Shown piece after piece: positions 1 through 8,364 of a DNA stretch of 64,000 nt (position 1 is its first letter; the number at the start of each line of letters is the position of its first letter). The notes beneath the pieces were generated by a model. It did not search any database and had not been told where the DNA came from. It worked only from the letters and a program-made list of their open reading frames with translations. The position numbers and the translations under genes were made by a program. This stretch comes from Kallipyga gabonensis (GTDB taxonomy: Bacteria > Bacillota > Clostridia > Tissierellales > Peptoniphilaceae): NCBI RefSeq assembly GCF_001286805.1, contig NZ_CXYV01000002.1:1054001-1118000 (forward strand). The letters run 5' to 3'.

Positions 1-1
1 C

Positions 2-1753
2 CATAGACGGTCCTCGAACTCCAGCCCAAGGACCAAGTCCACCGGCAGGAAGAACTCAAGCCGATCCAAAAAACTCAAGATTATCCCTTTAGGCGGGCTT
101 AAAGAGATCGGCAAGAACATGACAGCCATCGAGTACGGAAGTGACATCATTGTCATTGATTGTGGTTTAACCTTTCCGGACGAGGATATGCCCGGGATTG
201 ATACAGTTATCCCCGACATCACCTATTTGGAAAAGAATAAAACCAAAGTTCGGGGAATCCTGATCACTCACGGACATGAAGACCACTATGGAGCTGTTCC
301 TTATGTCCTGAAAAAGCTTCCGGTAAATATCTATTGCACCCGTTTAACCGGGGGTATGCTTCAGAATAAGTTCAATGAGCATGGTCTTTCGACAAAGTGG
401 ATTCAATATGTTCAGGCCGGAGACCGGATTAAGCTGGGGGCATTCGAGTGTGAATTTATCAGAGTTGCCCATTCTATTCCTGATGCCTGTGCGATCGCTG
501 TCCACAACCCGGTCGGTACGGTCCTCTTCACCGGTGACTTCAAATTTGACTTCACCCCGATCGATGAGCAGCCTACCGACCTCCAGGCCCTGGCCCGCCT
601 CGGAGAAGAAGGTGTACTCGCCCTCTTTAGCGATTCTACCAACGTCAAGCACCAGGGCTATACGATGTCTGAGCGGACGGTAGGAGAGACCTTTAAGAAC
701 ATCTTCAACCGTGCAAAGGATCGGATCATTGTAGCTACCTTTGCTTCAAACCTCCACCGGGTTCAGCAAATTATCTGGGCAGCGGAAGCCAATCACAGAA
801 AAGTCGCCTTAACCGGACGGTCCATGTTGACCAATGTGGATGTAGCCATGAATCTGGGTTACCTTAAGGTCAAGAAGAATACCTTGATCGATATTAATGA
901 CGTTAAAAACTACAAGCCGTCTCAGGTGACCCTCCTGATTACAGGTTCCCAGGGCGAGCCCATGTCTGCCCTATCCCGGATGGCTAATAATGCCCATCGG
1001 CAGATTCAAATTCAGCCTACGGATACGATCATTCTCTCCGCATCCCAGATTCCAGGCAATGAGAAAGCAATCGGAGATATGCTCAACAAGTTGACCGAAA
1101 TGGGTCCTAAACTCATCTATTCTTCGCTCGCTGAGGTTCACGTTTCCGGCCATGCCTGTGCGGAGGAACTTAAGCTTATGCACTCCCTGGTCAAGGCCCA
1201 GTACTTTATTCCAGCCCATGGAGAAACCCGGATGCTGGTTGCCCATAAAGAGCTGGCCATGTCTTTAGGCATGGCGGAAGACCATGTTCTTATGGGGCAA
1301 AACGGGACCGTATTTGAATTTGAACGCCGTGGAGCCCACGTTAAGGCCAATACGGACAATGAAGTTCAGGCCGGTAAGGTCTTGATCGACGGTCTGGGCG
1401 TTGGCGATGTGGGCAATGTGGTTTTGAATGACCGCAAGCGTCTGTCGGACGATGGCATGATCGTCATTGTGGCGACAGTCGATAAGAATTCAGCCCACCT
1501 TGCAGCCGGTCCTGAAATCATATCCCGTGGCTTTGTCTATATGAAGGACAACATTGACATGATTCAGGAGATGAAAAAGCAGGTTCGTGCTATTTTCACC
1601 AATGCGGAAAAGAAGAACATCAAGGATTGGTCTTTCCTCAAATCGGAAATCAGGGACAAGATTAAATCCTATGTCTATGCTGAAATTCAGAGAAACCCTA
1701 TGATCCTTTCAATAATAATGGAAACAGAGAATTCCAATGGCAAACTCCGGTAA
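2..1753 (+). CDS. rnjA: Ribonuclease J (5' end outside window)
   Basis: Metallo-beta-lactamase/beta-CASP ribonuclease that acts in mRNA decay and 5' end maturation in Gram-positive bacteria. The metal-binding HGHEDH motif is at 269-286, and the beta-CASP and C-terminal domains follow to a normal end. The reading frame is open from base 2: the canonical N-terminal motif IPLGGLKEIGKN is encoded at about 83-118, upstream of the first ATG at 119, so that ATG is not the start. Before it lies an Arg/Ser/Lys-rich stretch, consistent with the basic N-terminal extension seen in some RNase J proteins. The true start is outside the window. The gene overlaps the next one by 17 bp, suggesting co-transcription. 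J1 versus J2 cannot be decided from one copy. Confidence 0.93.
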   Translation, partial: HRRSSNSSPRTKSTGRKNSSRSKKLKIIPLGGLKEIGKNMTAIEYGSDIIVIDCGLTFPDEDMPGIDTVIPDITYLEKNKTKVRGILITHGHEDHYGAVPYVLKKLPVNIYCTRLTGGMLQNKFNEHGLSTKWIQYVQAGDRIKLGAFECEFIRVAHSIPDACAIAVHNPVGTVLFTGDFKFDFTPIDEQPTDLQALARLGEEGVLALFSDSTNVKHQGYTMSERTVGETFKNIFNRAKDRIIVATFASNLHRVQQIIWAAEANHRKVALTGRSMLTNVDVAMNLGYLKVKKNTLIDINDVKNYKPSQVTLLITGSQGEPMSALSRMANNAHRQIQIQPTDTIILSASQIPGNEKAIGDMLNKLTEMGPKLIYSSLAEVHVSGHACAEELKLMHSLVKAQYFIPAHGETRMLVAHKELAMSLGMAEDHVLMGQNGTVFEFERRGAHVKANTDNEVQAGKVLIDGLGVGDVGNVVLNDRKRLSDDGMIVIVATVDKNSAHLAAGPEIISRGFVYMKDNIDMIQEMKKQVRAIFTNAEKKNIKDWSFLKSEIRDKIKSYVYAEIQRNPMILSIIMETENSNGKLR

Positions 1754-2969
1754 ATTTGAGCTTTTGGCCCCCGCAGGGGATATGGAAAAATTAAAATCCG
1801 CCCTCCATTTCGGGGCGGATGCTGTCTACCTGGGCGGGGAGAACTTTGGGCTCCGGAAGGCATCAAAGAATTTTTCTCGGGAAGAACTGGAGGAAGCTGT
1901 CCGTTATGCCCATGCGAAAGGGGCAGCAATTCACGTGACCACCAATATTCTGCCCCATGATAATGACCTGGATGGCTTAAAGGACTATGCTCTCTTTCTG
2001 GAATCCATTGGAGTGGATGCCGTCATCGTTTCGGATCCCGGAATTTTTATGGCCTTTCGAAATAACACGCAGATGGAAATCCATGTATCCACACAGGCTT
2101 CGATTACCTCATCTGACACGGTCAATTTCTGGGCGGATCTAGGAGCAAAGCGTCTGGTTCTGGCCCGGGAACTCAGTTTGAAAGAAATTCGCAAAATTCG
2201 GGAAAACTCTTACGATGATGTGGACTTGGAGTGCTTTGTCCATGGGGCCATGTGTATCTCTTATAGCGGACGTTGTCTTTTGTCCAATTACATGACCGGA
2301 AGGGATGCCAATCAAGGCGACTGTGCCCAGGCCTGCCGGTGGAAATACCACCTGATGGAAGAAAAACGAGAGGGAGAGTTTTACCCCATCGGAGAGGATG
2401 GGGGAGGGACTTTCATTTTGAATTCCAAGGACCTCTGTCTCCTGCCCTACATGAGCGATTTGATGGACGCCGGCATCCGATCATTTAAGATCGAGGGAAG
2501 GGTTAAAACCGCTTTTTATGTTGCTTGCGTAGTTAAAGCCTACCGCCAGGCGATTGATGCTGCACTGGAAGGAAAGCTTGATGAAGGCCTGGTTGATGAT
2601 TTGATGAGAGAATTGGCTAAGACCTCACACAGAGATTTCACATCGGGCTTCCTCTTTGGTAATCCCGGCTTGGGCGGACAAAATTATGATACCACCTCTT
2701 ATATCCAGGATTACGACTTCATCGGTCTGGTGAAGGAGGTGGATGAGAAGGGAGGGAGAATTCTTGTCCAATGCAGGAATAAGTTTGCAGAGGGCGATGA
2801 GGTGGAAATGGTTCGAGCCAAAGGTCATAACCTTACTTTTCTCATCTCAAACATTGAGGATCAAGAGGGATCTCGTCAAGAGGAAGCTAAAGTTCCGATG
2901 GAAGACTTTTGGATCCCCCTGGAAGAATCCTGTCAAGTCGGGGATATGGTGCGTAGGCGAAAGAATTAG
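1737..2969 (+). CDS. trhP: U32-family peptidase-like protein, tRNA 5-hydroxyuridine synthesis (TrhP type)
   Basis: 410-aa member of the U32 family. It has the N-terminal signature ELLAPAGD, the central GRCLLSNYMTGRDANQGDC segment with its conserved Cys residues, and the IEGR motif (KIEGRVK). In Bacillus and E. coli, proteins of this type (YrrN/YrrO, TrhP) are needed for prephenate-dependent hydroxylation of U34 in tRNAs; direct protease activity is not expected. The ATG lies inside the end of rnjA (17-bp overlap), indicating translational coupling. An intrinsic terminator follows about 45 bp after the stop. Family assignment is firm; the precise substrate is inferred from homologues. Confidence 0.85.
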   Translation: MANSGKFELLAPAGDMEKLKSALHFGADAVYLGGENFGLRKASKNFSREELEEAVRYAHAKGAAIHVTTNILPHDNDLDGLKDYALFLESIGVDAVIVSDPGIFMAFRNNTQMEIHVSTQASITSSDTVNFWADLGAKRLVLARELSLKEIRKIRENSYDDVDLECFVHGAMCISYSGRCLLSNYMTGRDANQGDCAQACRWKYHLMEEKREGEFYPIGEDGGGTFILNSKDLCLLPYMSDLMDAGIRSFKIEGRVKTAFYVACVVKAYRQAIDAALEGKLDEGLVDDLMRELAKTSHRDFTSGFLFGNPGLGGQNYDTTSYIQDYDFIGLVKEVDEKGGRILVQCRNKFAEGDEVEMVRAKGHNLTFLISNIEDQEGSRQEEAKVPMEDFWIPLEESCQVGDMVRRRKN

Positions 2970-3014
2970 CCCATGCTAAATCAAAATTAATTATTTTATC
3001 TATAAAATATTTTT

Positions 3015-3045
3015 AAGGCCTGATTGTTGAAAATCAGGCCTTTTT
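3015..3045 (+). terminator. Intrinsic terminator after trhP
   Basis: Perfect 11-bp stem AAGGCCTGATT / AATCAGGCCTT (3015-3025 with 3032-3042), 6-nt loop, then a T-run to 3045. Confidence 0.9.
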
Positions 3046-3071
3046 GTCGGGTTTATTATTTTTGAAATTTA

Positions 3072-3100
3072 TTTCTTTTTTCAATAAACTATGTTATATT
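3072..3100 (+). promoter_or_regulatory. Candidate extended -10 promoter of the arc operon
   Basis: TG-T-TATATT (-10 hexamer 3095-3100 with an upstream TG at 3092-3093) and a poor -35 TTTCTT (3072-3077) at 17 bp. An inverted repeat TTGAAA (3062-3067) / TTTCAA (3079-3084) overlaps the -35 zone and could be an operator. Start of transcription would be near 3107. Moderate support only. Confidence 0.4.
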
Positions 3101-3143
3101 AAGTCCAGGGAAGATGATTTTTCAAGCTAGGGAGTATCTCACC

Positions 3144-3182
3144 ATGAAGATGGACTTCAGCTCAGCTTTTTCAGATTTTTGA
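3144..3182 (+). CDS. Possible 12-codon leader peptide upstream of arcA
   Basis: ATG at 3144 preceded by AGGGAG (3129-3134), reading MKMDFSSAFSDF then TGA at 3180-3182. It lies in the long leader between the candidate promoter and arcA. It has no arginine codons, so a classical arginine-attenuation peptide is not indicated. May be chance. Confidence 0.2.
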   Translation: MKMDFSSAFSDF

Positions 3183-3341
3183 TAAAAGTTGGAGGTCCTG
3201 AACATAGAGACGGGTTTTTGGTTTGTAGAAAGCCCTCTTGCGGAGAGATTCTTCCTTTTTTTGTGTTTTTACCACACTTGGAAACGCTTCGCCTACTGTT
3301 GATTTAAGGTCACTTTATTTTAATCTTTGAAAGGAGATTAC

Positions 3342-4589
3342 ATGAACCCAATTAATGTTACTAGTGAGATTGGCAGGTTGAAGAAGGTACTCGTCCACCG
3401 TCCCGGTGATGAGCTGCTCTATCTCACTCCGAACACACTTGAAGAGTTGCTCTTCGATGATATTCCCGATTTAAGCAAGGCCCAGGCCGAGCATGACCGT
3501 TTCACTGACATTATGCGTGAAGAGGGTGTAGAGGTTGTTTATTTGGAAGACCTCATGGCTGAAACATTAGATGCCAACCCAGACCTTAAAGATCAATTCT
3601 TAGATGAATTCCTGGATGATGCAGGAATCGTCACAAAAACCTACCATGACATTTTGAAGGATTTCTTCAGCCAGTACAAGGACAACAAGGAACTAGTGAT
3701 GAAGACCATGGCCGGTGTCAAATTCGACGAGTTGCCTGAAGTGGAAACCAACTTCCTGATCGACGAGCTGGATAGAAGCTCTCAGCTGATTTTGAACCCC
3801 ATGCCCAACCTCTATTTCACCCGCGATCCCTTTGCTTCCGTGGGTGATGCCGCTGTCGTCAACAAGATGTACTCTGTGACCAGAAACCGTGAAACCATCT
3901 ACTGCGACTATATCTTCCGTTACCATCCTGAATACGCCGGCAAGGTGCCCAACCTCTATGGCCGTCATGAGCACTTCCACATTGAGGGCGGTGATGTCTT
4001 CAACGTCGATGAAAACACCCTCTTTGTTGGTATTTCTCAGCGGACTGAGGCCGATGCTCTCCAGAAATTAGCCCATAACATTTATTGGGAGAAGGGTGCC
4101 AACAATATCAAGAGAATCTATGCCTTTGATATTCCCAACAACCGTGCCATGATGCACCTTGATACTGTCTTCACCATGATCGACCGCGATGCCTTCACCT
4201 ACCATCCCGGCATTACCGCTACTCTCCGCGTTTTCGAACTGACCAAGGATGAGAACAAGGAAGGCGAGATCGTCATTAAAGAGATGAAGGGTTCCCTCAA
4301 GGAAATCCTTGAAAACATCCTGGGCAAAGAAGTCCGTCTCTTCCCCTGCGGTGCCGGCGATGTCATCGCTGCTGAGAGAGAGCAGTGGACTGACGGTTCC
4401 AATACCCTGACCCTGGAGCCCGGAAAGATTCTGGTTTACAAGAGGAACTATGAGACCAACAAGTCCTTGAAGGAAGCCGGATTCGAGGTTCTGGAGCTTG
4501 ATTCTGATAACCTGACCGTCGGTCGTGGCGGCCCACGCTGCATGTCCATGCCTCTGGTTCGTGAGCCCATCGAAAAACTGGCCAAGTAG
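3342..4589 (+). CDS. arcA: Arginine deiminase
   Basis: Hydrolyses L-arginine to citrulline and ammonia, the first step of the arginine deiminase pathway, in the cytoplasm. The 415-aa length is normal. Visible motifs are the FTRDPF substrate loop, HIEGGD with catalytic His, CGAGD, and the terminal GGPRCMSMPL with the nucleophile Cys400. The start is the ATG at 3342, placed 5 nt after the Shine-Dalgarno AAGGAG (3331-3336); the in-frame TTG at 3327 lies upstream of that site and is rejected. First gene of arcA-arcB-arcC-arcD. The codon choice is regular and C-ending, as expected for a highly expressed catabolic gene. Confidence 0.97.
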   Translation: MNPINVTSEIGRLKKVLVHRPGDELLYLTPNTLEELLFDDIPDLSKAQAEHDRFTDIMREEGVEVVYLEDLMAETLDANPDLKDQFLDEFLDDAGIVTKTYHDILKDFFSQYKDNKELVMKTMAGVKFDELPEVETNFLIDELDRSSQLILNPMPNLYFTRDPFASVGDAAVVNKMYSVTRNRETIYCDYIFRYHPEYAGKVPNLYGRHEHFHIEGGDVFNVDENTLFVGISQRTEADALQKLAHNIYWEKGANNIKRIYAFDIPNNRAMMHLDTVFTMIDRDAFTYHPGITATLRVFELTKDENKEGEIVIKEMKGSLKEILENILGKEVRLFPCGAGDVIAAEREQWTDGSNTLTLEPGKILVYKRNYETNKSLKEAGFEVLELDSDNLTVGRGGPRCMSMPLVREPIEKLAK

Positions 4590-4604
4590 TTTATTTTGAC
4601 ACCG

Positions 4605-4629
4605 GGGCCGGGTTGTGTCGACCCGGCCC
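4605..4629 (+). other. Intercistronic hairpin between arcA and arcB
   Basis: Perfect 9-bp GC-rich stem GGGCCGGGT (4605-4613) / ACCCGGCCC (4621-4629) with a 7-nt loop. No T-run follows, so it does not look like a terminator; it could act as an mRNA stability or processing element. Confidence 0.75.
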
Positions 4630-4656
4630 ATGATAATCACTTAGAAAGAGGCGACT

Positions 4657-5661
4657 ATGCCAATTAATTTTCAGGGCAGGAGCTTCCTGACCCTTCAAGA
4701 TTACACTCCGGAAGAGATCACCTACCTGATCGACCTGTCTGCTAAGTTCAAAAGCTTAAAGCACACCCGTACTCCTCATAAATATCTTGAAGGAAAGAAT
4801 ATTGTTCTTCTTTTCGAAAAGACATCTACTCGTACCAGATGCTCCTTTGAAGTAGCCGGTATGGACCTGGGTATGGGCGTCACCTACTTGGACCCCGGCT
4901 CAAGCCAGATGGGACATAAGGAATCCATCGAAGATACCGCTAAGGTTTTGGGCCGTTTCTATGACGGTATTGAATACCGCGGCTTTGACCAGAAATTGGT
5001 TGAAAAGTTGGCCAAGTATTCCGGCGTTCCCGTATGGAATGGACTGACCGACGCTTCCCATCCCACACAGATGCTGGCGGATATGCTGACCGTTCGTGAG
5101 AACTTCGGCTATCTCAAGGGGCTCAAATTTGTCTTCATGGGCGACTGCCGGAACAATGTTTCCAACTCCCTCATGATCACCTGTGCCAAGCTGGGTCTCA
5201 ACTACGTTGGATGTGGTCCTAAGGATCTCTGGCCTGAAAAAGATCTCATTGCTAAGGCCAAGGAATACGCAAAATACTATAACTCCACTGTTGAGTTTAC
5301 TGAAGATCCGGAAGAAGCCGCCAAGGGTGCCCATGCCATCTATACCGACATCTGGGTTTCTATGGGTGAACCCCATGAAATCTACCAGAAGCGGATTTCT
5401 GAACTTCACAAATACAAAGTGACCCAGGAATTGATGAACCTGGCTGATCCTGAAGCCATCTTCCTCCACTGCCTGCCCTCTTTCCACGACCTGGAGACCT
5501 CTACCGGCCGTGAAGTTAATGAAGAATTCGGCGATCAGTATGATCTGAACGGCATGGAAGTGACCGACGAAGTTTTCCTTGGCAAGCAATCCAGAGTCTT
5601 TGATGAGGCGGAGAACCGTATGCACACTATCAAAGCGGTCATGTTCGCTACCTTAAAGTAG
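4657..5661 (+). CDS. arcB: Ornithine carbamoyltransferase, catabolic
   Basis: Phosphorolyses citrulline to ornithine and carbamoyl phosphate in the arginine deiminase pathway. It is 334 aa, with the carbamoyl-phosphate-binding motif STRTR (residues 57-61), HPTQ in the middle and the ornithine-loop HCLP at 271-274. All are intact. It lies between arcA and arcC, so the catabolic direction is clear from context. A Shine-Dalgarno-like AAAGAGG precedes the ATG. A strong hairpin sits in the arcA-arcB gap and may adjust relative transcript levels. Confidence 0.97.
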   Translation: MPINFQGRSFLTLQDYTPEEITYLIDLSAKFKSLKHTRTPHKYLEGKNIVLLFEKTSTRTRCSFEVAGMDLGMGVTYLDPGSSQMGHKESIEDTAKVLGRFYDGIEYRGFDQKLVEKLAKYSGVPVWNGLTDASHPTQMLADMLTVRENFGYLKGLKFVFMGDCRNNVSNSLMITCAKLGLNYVGCGPKDLWPEKDLIAKAKEYAKYYNSTVEFTEDPEEAAKGAHAIYTDIWVSMGEPHEIYQKRISELHKYKVTQELMNLADPEAIFLHCLPSFHDLETSTGREVNEEFGDQYDLNGMEVTDEVFLGKQSRVFDEAENRMHTIKAVMFATLK

Positions 5662-5671
5662 GGTTTATTCT

Positions 5672-6610
5672 ATGGCAAGGAAGAAAATTGTCGTTGCCCT
5701 GGGTGGAAATGCCCTGGGTTCTACGCCTGAAGAACAGCTTTCTTTAGTGAAGAAAACCGCCTCCACCATTGTTGACCTTTCTGAAAACTACGATGTCATC
5801 ATCGGTCATGGAAATGGTCCTCAGGTGGGCATGATCAACAATGCCATGGCCTTCTCCGCTTCTAATGGGGGAGAGACTCCGGCTATGCCTTTTCCCGAAT
5901 GCGGAGCCATGAGCCAGGGCTATATCGGCTACCACCTGGTCCAGTCCATTCAAACTGAACTGGCAAGACGGGGAATCAAGGATCGTCCGGTGGCCTGCTT
6001 GGTCACTCAGGTCGTCGTTGATGAAAAGGATCCGGCCTTCCAAAACCTGACCAAACCCATCGGCTCCTTCATGACCCAGGAAGTTGCTGAAAAGGAAGCC
6101 AGAGAAAAGGGCTGGACGGTTAAAGAAGATGCCGGACGCGGCTGGCGGAGGGTGGTAGCATCACCCATGCCCAAACGGATTGTTGAGCTTGATGTGGTCG
6201 ACCAATTGGTTGCCCGGGGTGACATTGTCATCACCACCGGTGGTGGCGGAATCCCTGTGATCGAAAAAGAATTCGGCTATGAAGGCGTACCGGCCGTCAT
6301 TGACAAAGACCGATCTTCGGCCAAACTTGCCAACGACATCGGTGCTGACCTCCTCGTTATTTTAACGGCCGTTGACCAGGTTTATGTGAATTACAATAAG
6401 CCGGATCAGAAAGCTTTGGAAAAGATCAATGTGGCTGAGGCTAAGGAATATATTGACCAAGGTCAGTTTGCCCAGGGATCCATGTTGCCAAAGGTGGAAG
6501 CCTGCTTATCCTTTGTTGAAGCCAACCAGGGCAAAGAAGCCTTGATCACCTCTCTCGAGAGGGCCAAGGAAGCCTTGGAAGGAAAAACGGGAACAATCAT
6601 TTACTCGTAG
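5672..6610 (+). CDS. arcC: Carbamate kinase
   Basis: Transfers phosphate from carbamoyl phosphate to ADP, giving ATP, CO2 and ammonia: the energy-yielding step of arginine fermentation. The 312-aa protein has the amino-acid-kinase fold signatures ALGGNAL near the N terminus, GHGNGPQVG, TTGGGGIPV and VIDKDRSSAKLA. It begins 10 bp after arcB, consistent with one transcript. Carbamate kinase-like carbamoyltransferases of other pathways exist, but the arc context settles the role. Confidence 0.97.
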   Translation: MARKKIVVALGGNALGSTPEEQLSLVKKTASTIVDLSENYDVIIGHGNGPQVGMINNAMAFSASNGGETPAMPFPECGAMSQGYIGYHLVQSIQTELARRGIKDRPVACLVTQVVVDEKDPAFQNLTKPIGSFMTQEVAEKEAREKGWTVKEDAGRGWRRVVASPMPKRIVELDVVDQLVARGDIVITTGGGGIPVIEKEFGYEGVPAVIDKDRSSAKLANDIGADLLVILTAVDQVYVNYNKPDQKALEKINVAEAKEYIDQGQFAQGSMLPKVEACLSFVEANQGKEALITSLERAKEALEGKTGTIIYS

Positions 6611-6628
6611 GAAAGATCCCCGCATCTA

Positions 6629-6650
6629 GGCCCATTCTCATGAATGGGCC
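6629..6650 (+). other. Intercistronic hairpin between arcC and arcD
   Basis: Perfect 9-bp stem GGCCCATTC (6629-6637) / GAATGGGCC (6642-6650) with a TCAT tetraloop. The following bases (TTCAGGCGG) are not a T-run, so read-through into arcD is expected. Confidence 0.75.
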
Positions 6651-6715
6651 TTCAGGCGGATCATCTGTCAAATGCTTTTCTCACGAAGAGCAAAAATTCC
6701 GAAAGGAGTCATTTT

Positions 6716-8230
6716 ATGACTGAAAAGAAAAAGAGAGGATCCCTATCAGCCTTTAGTATTTTGATGCTGATCCTTCTCGTTCTCTGCATTGTATCTGCAG
6801 TTCTGTCTGGATCACCCATTTCCGACAGCGTGATCAAGAACTTGGATCCTGAAAGATACGGCTCTCTCCTTGAGATTCTTGAGCAAGGCAACCATGTTGA
6901 GGTTGTTGGGGCCGGGATTAAAGATTTCTTCATGTCCATCCCCAATGGTTTTATGGATGCCTCTGACCTTATCGTCTTTATTTTCTGCATTGGTGGATTT
7001 ATCGGTATCGTTATGGAAACCGGTGCCCTTCAAGCCGGTGTCCTCCACCTGGTTAAAAAGATGAAGGGCAAGGAAGAAAGACTGATCGTCATCTTGATGT
7101 TCCTCTTCTCCTTGGGTGGAACCACCTACGGTATGGCTGAGGAAACCATCGGTTTCTATGCCCTCATTACCACCGCCATGGTCGCAGCCGGCTTCGATAC
7201 CCTGGTTGCCCTGTCCACCGTTTTGATCGGTGCTACCTCCGGTGTTTTGGGTTCCACCATTAACCCCTTTGCTACCGGCGTTGCCATGTCGTCCCTCAAG
7301 TCCGTCGGCATTGAGCCCAATGTCACCTTAATCATGGGCCTGGGCGTTATTCTCTGGCTCTCCACCTATGCCATTGCAGCTTGGTATGTCACTTCTTATG
7401 CCAAGAAGGTTAAGGCGGACAAGGGTTCCACCCTTTTAACTGTCCGTGAACAGCAGATCATGGAAGAAGAACTGGGCGAGGAAGCAGCCAAGGCTGCCGA
7501 ACTGGAATTCACCGGCAAGCACAAAGCCATCCTGACCGTCTTCGGCTTCTCCTTTATTGTTATGATCATTTCTTTGATTTCCTGGCCCGACCTCATCTTT
7601 GGCGGCGACGAGGATGCTTTCCTGGCTGCCATGGGTTGGACGGACTTCCTGACCGGTGAGCCCCTGGGTTGGTGGTACTTCACCCAGTTAGCCGCCTGGT
7701 TCACCTTTGCTTCCATCATCGTTGCTGTGATTGCCGGATTCTCCGAGAAGCATTTTATCAACTCCTTCTTGGCCGGTGCAGCAGACCTGATTTCTGTTGC
7801 CTTGATCATTGCTACGGCTCGTGGTATTACCGTTGTCATGAATGCTACCCACATGGACTTCTGGATCCTGGACAAGTCTGCTCAGCTCCTCTCCGGCGTC
7901 CCTGCCCTGGTCTTCATCCCTCTGGCCTATATCATCTACCTGATTCTTTCCTTCCTGGTGCCCTCCACTTCCGGATTGGCCGGACTCTCCATCCCGGTCA
8001 TGGGCCCCTTGGCTGCAGAATTGGGCTTCAACCCGACCATCATGATCATGGTCTTCTCCGCCGCTTGCGGCGTCATCAACTACTTCACCCCGACTTCGGG
8101 TGTTGTTATGGGCGGCGTTGCCGCCTCTCGTGTTGAGTACTCCACCTACCTGAAGTTCGTGTGGAAGTTCCTCATCATCGTCGGCATTGCCAACATCGTC
8201 ATTTTAACCGCAGCGGAGATGATTTCCTAA
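6716..8230 (+). CDS. arcD: ArcD/YfcC-family basic amino acid antiporter
   Basis: Polytopic membrane protein of 504 aa in the YfcC/ArcD (C4-dicarboxylate carrier-like) superfamily. Hydrophobic segments run from about residue 15 to the C terminus, separated by a charged cytoplasmic stretch around residues 235-275, with the helix-breaking GGTTYGMAEETIGFY and STSGLAG regions typical of the family. By operon position it most likely exchanges external arginine for ornithine. The start is the ATG at 6716, 7 nt after AAAGGAG (6702-6708); the longer frame from 6644 overlaps the arcC-arcD hairpin and is rejected. The substrate is inferred from context. A strong terminator follows. Confidence 0.85.
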   Translation: MTEKKKRGSLSAFSILMLILLVLCIVSAVLSGSPISDSVIKNLDPERYGSLLEILEQGNHVEVVGAGIKDFFMSIPNGFMDASDLIVFIFCIGGFIGIVMETGALQAGVLHLVKKMKGKEERLIVILMFLFSLGGTTYGMAEETIGFYALITTAMVAAGFDTLVALSTVLIGATSGVLGSTINPFATGVAMSSLKSVGIEPNVTLIMGLGVILWLSTYAIAAWYVTSYAKKVKADKGSTLLTVREQQIMEEELGEEAAKAAELEFTGKHKAILTVFGFSFIVMIISLISWPDLIFGGDEDAFLAAMGWTDFLTGEPLGWWYFTQLAAWFTFASIIVAVIAGFSEKHFINSFLAGAADLISVALIIATARGITVVMNATHMDFWILDKSAQLLSGVPALVFIPLAYIIYLILSFLVPSTSGLAGLSIPVMGPLAAELGFNPTIMIMVFSAACGVINYFTPTSGVVMGGVAASRVEYSTYLKFVWKFLIIVGIANIVILTAAEMIS

Positions 8231-8261
8231 GCGATTTCTTCATCGAGTAAATGATTCACTC

Positions 8262-8290
8262 GCCCCCGGCCTCGAGCCGGGGGCTTTTTT
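8262..8290 (+). terminator. Intrinsic terminator of the arc operon
   Basis: Stem GCCCCCGGC (8262-8270) / GCCGGGGGC (8276-8284), 5-nt loop CTCGA, then six T. Confidence 0.95.
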
Positions 8291-8294
8291 CTGC

Positions 8295-8320
8295 CCATAT
8301 CATTCAAGATATGGTAAAAT
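8295..8320 (+). promoter_or_regulatory. Candidate argS promoter with inverted repeat
   Basis: An extended -10, TG-G-TAAAAT (hexamer 8315-8320), is directly preceded by an inverted repeat CCATATC (8295-8301) / GATATGG (8308-8314) with a 6-bp spacer. No good -35 is visible. The repeat could be an operator for an activator or repressor of argS. A T-rich leader follows to the start at 8365. Confidence 0.45.
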
Positions 8321-8364
8321 GAATCAAATTCGTTTTTTTTAGTATGGTCAGATGGGAGTAGCTT

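Larger units (their letters stand above)
2970..3341 (+). other. 372-bp gene-free region: terminator, promoter and long arcA leader
   Basis: Holds the trhP terminator (3015-3045), an extended -10 promoter candidate (3072-3100) and then about 235 nt of A/T-rich leader before arcA. The leader contains a possible 12-codon reading frame at 3144-3182. I could not match the leader to any riboswitch or leader family known to me, and no long conserved-looking stem is visible by eye. The arcA ribosome binding site AAGGAG is at 3331-3336. Confidence 0.6.

Noticed and set aside
3046..3341. Known riboswitch or T-box in the arcA leader
   Set aside because: No T-box sequence, no recognisable riboswitch core and no terminator/antiterminator pair could be found by eye.
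4900..5625. Long open frame on the minus strand inside arcB (241 codons)
   Set aside because: Antisense to a clear gene with strong codon bias; no family motifs and no ribosome site. Similar long antisense frames at 4068-4640, 8518-9174 and 31997-32803 were rejected for the same reason.
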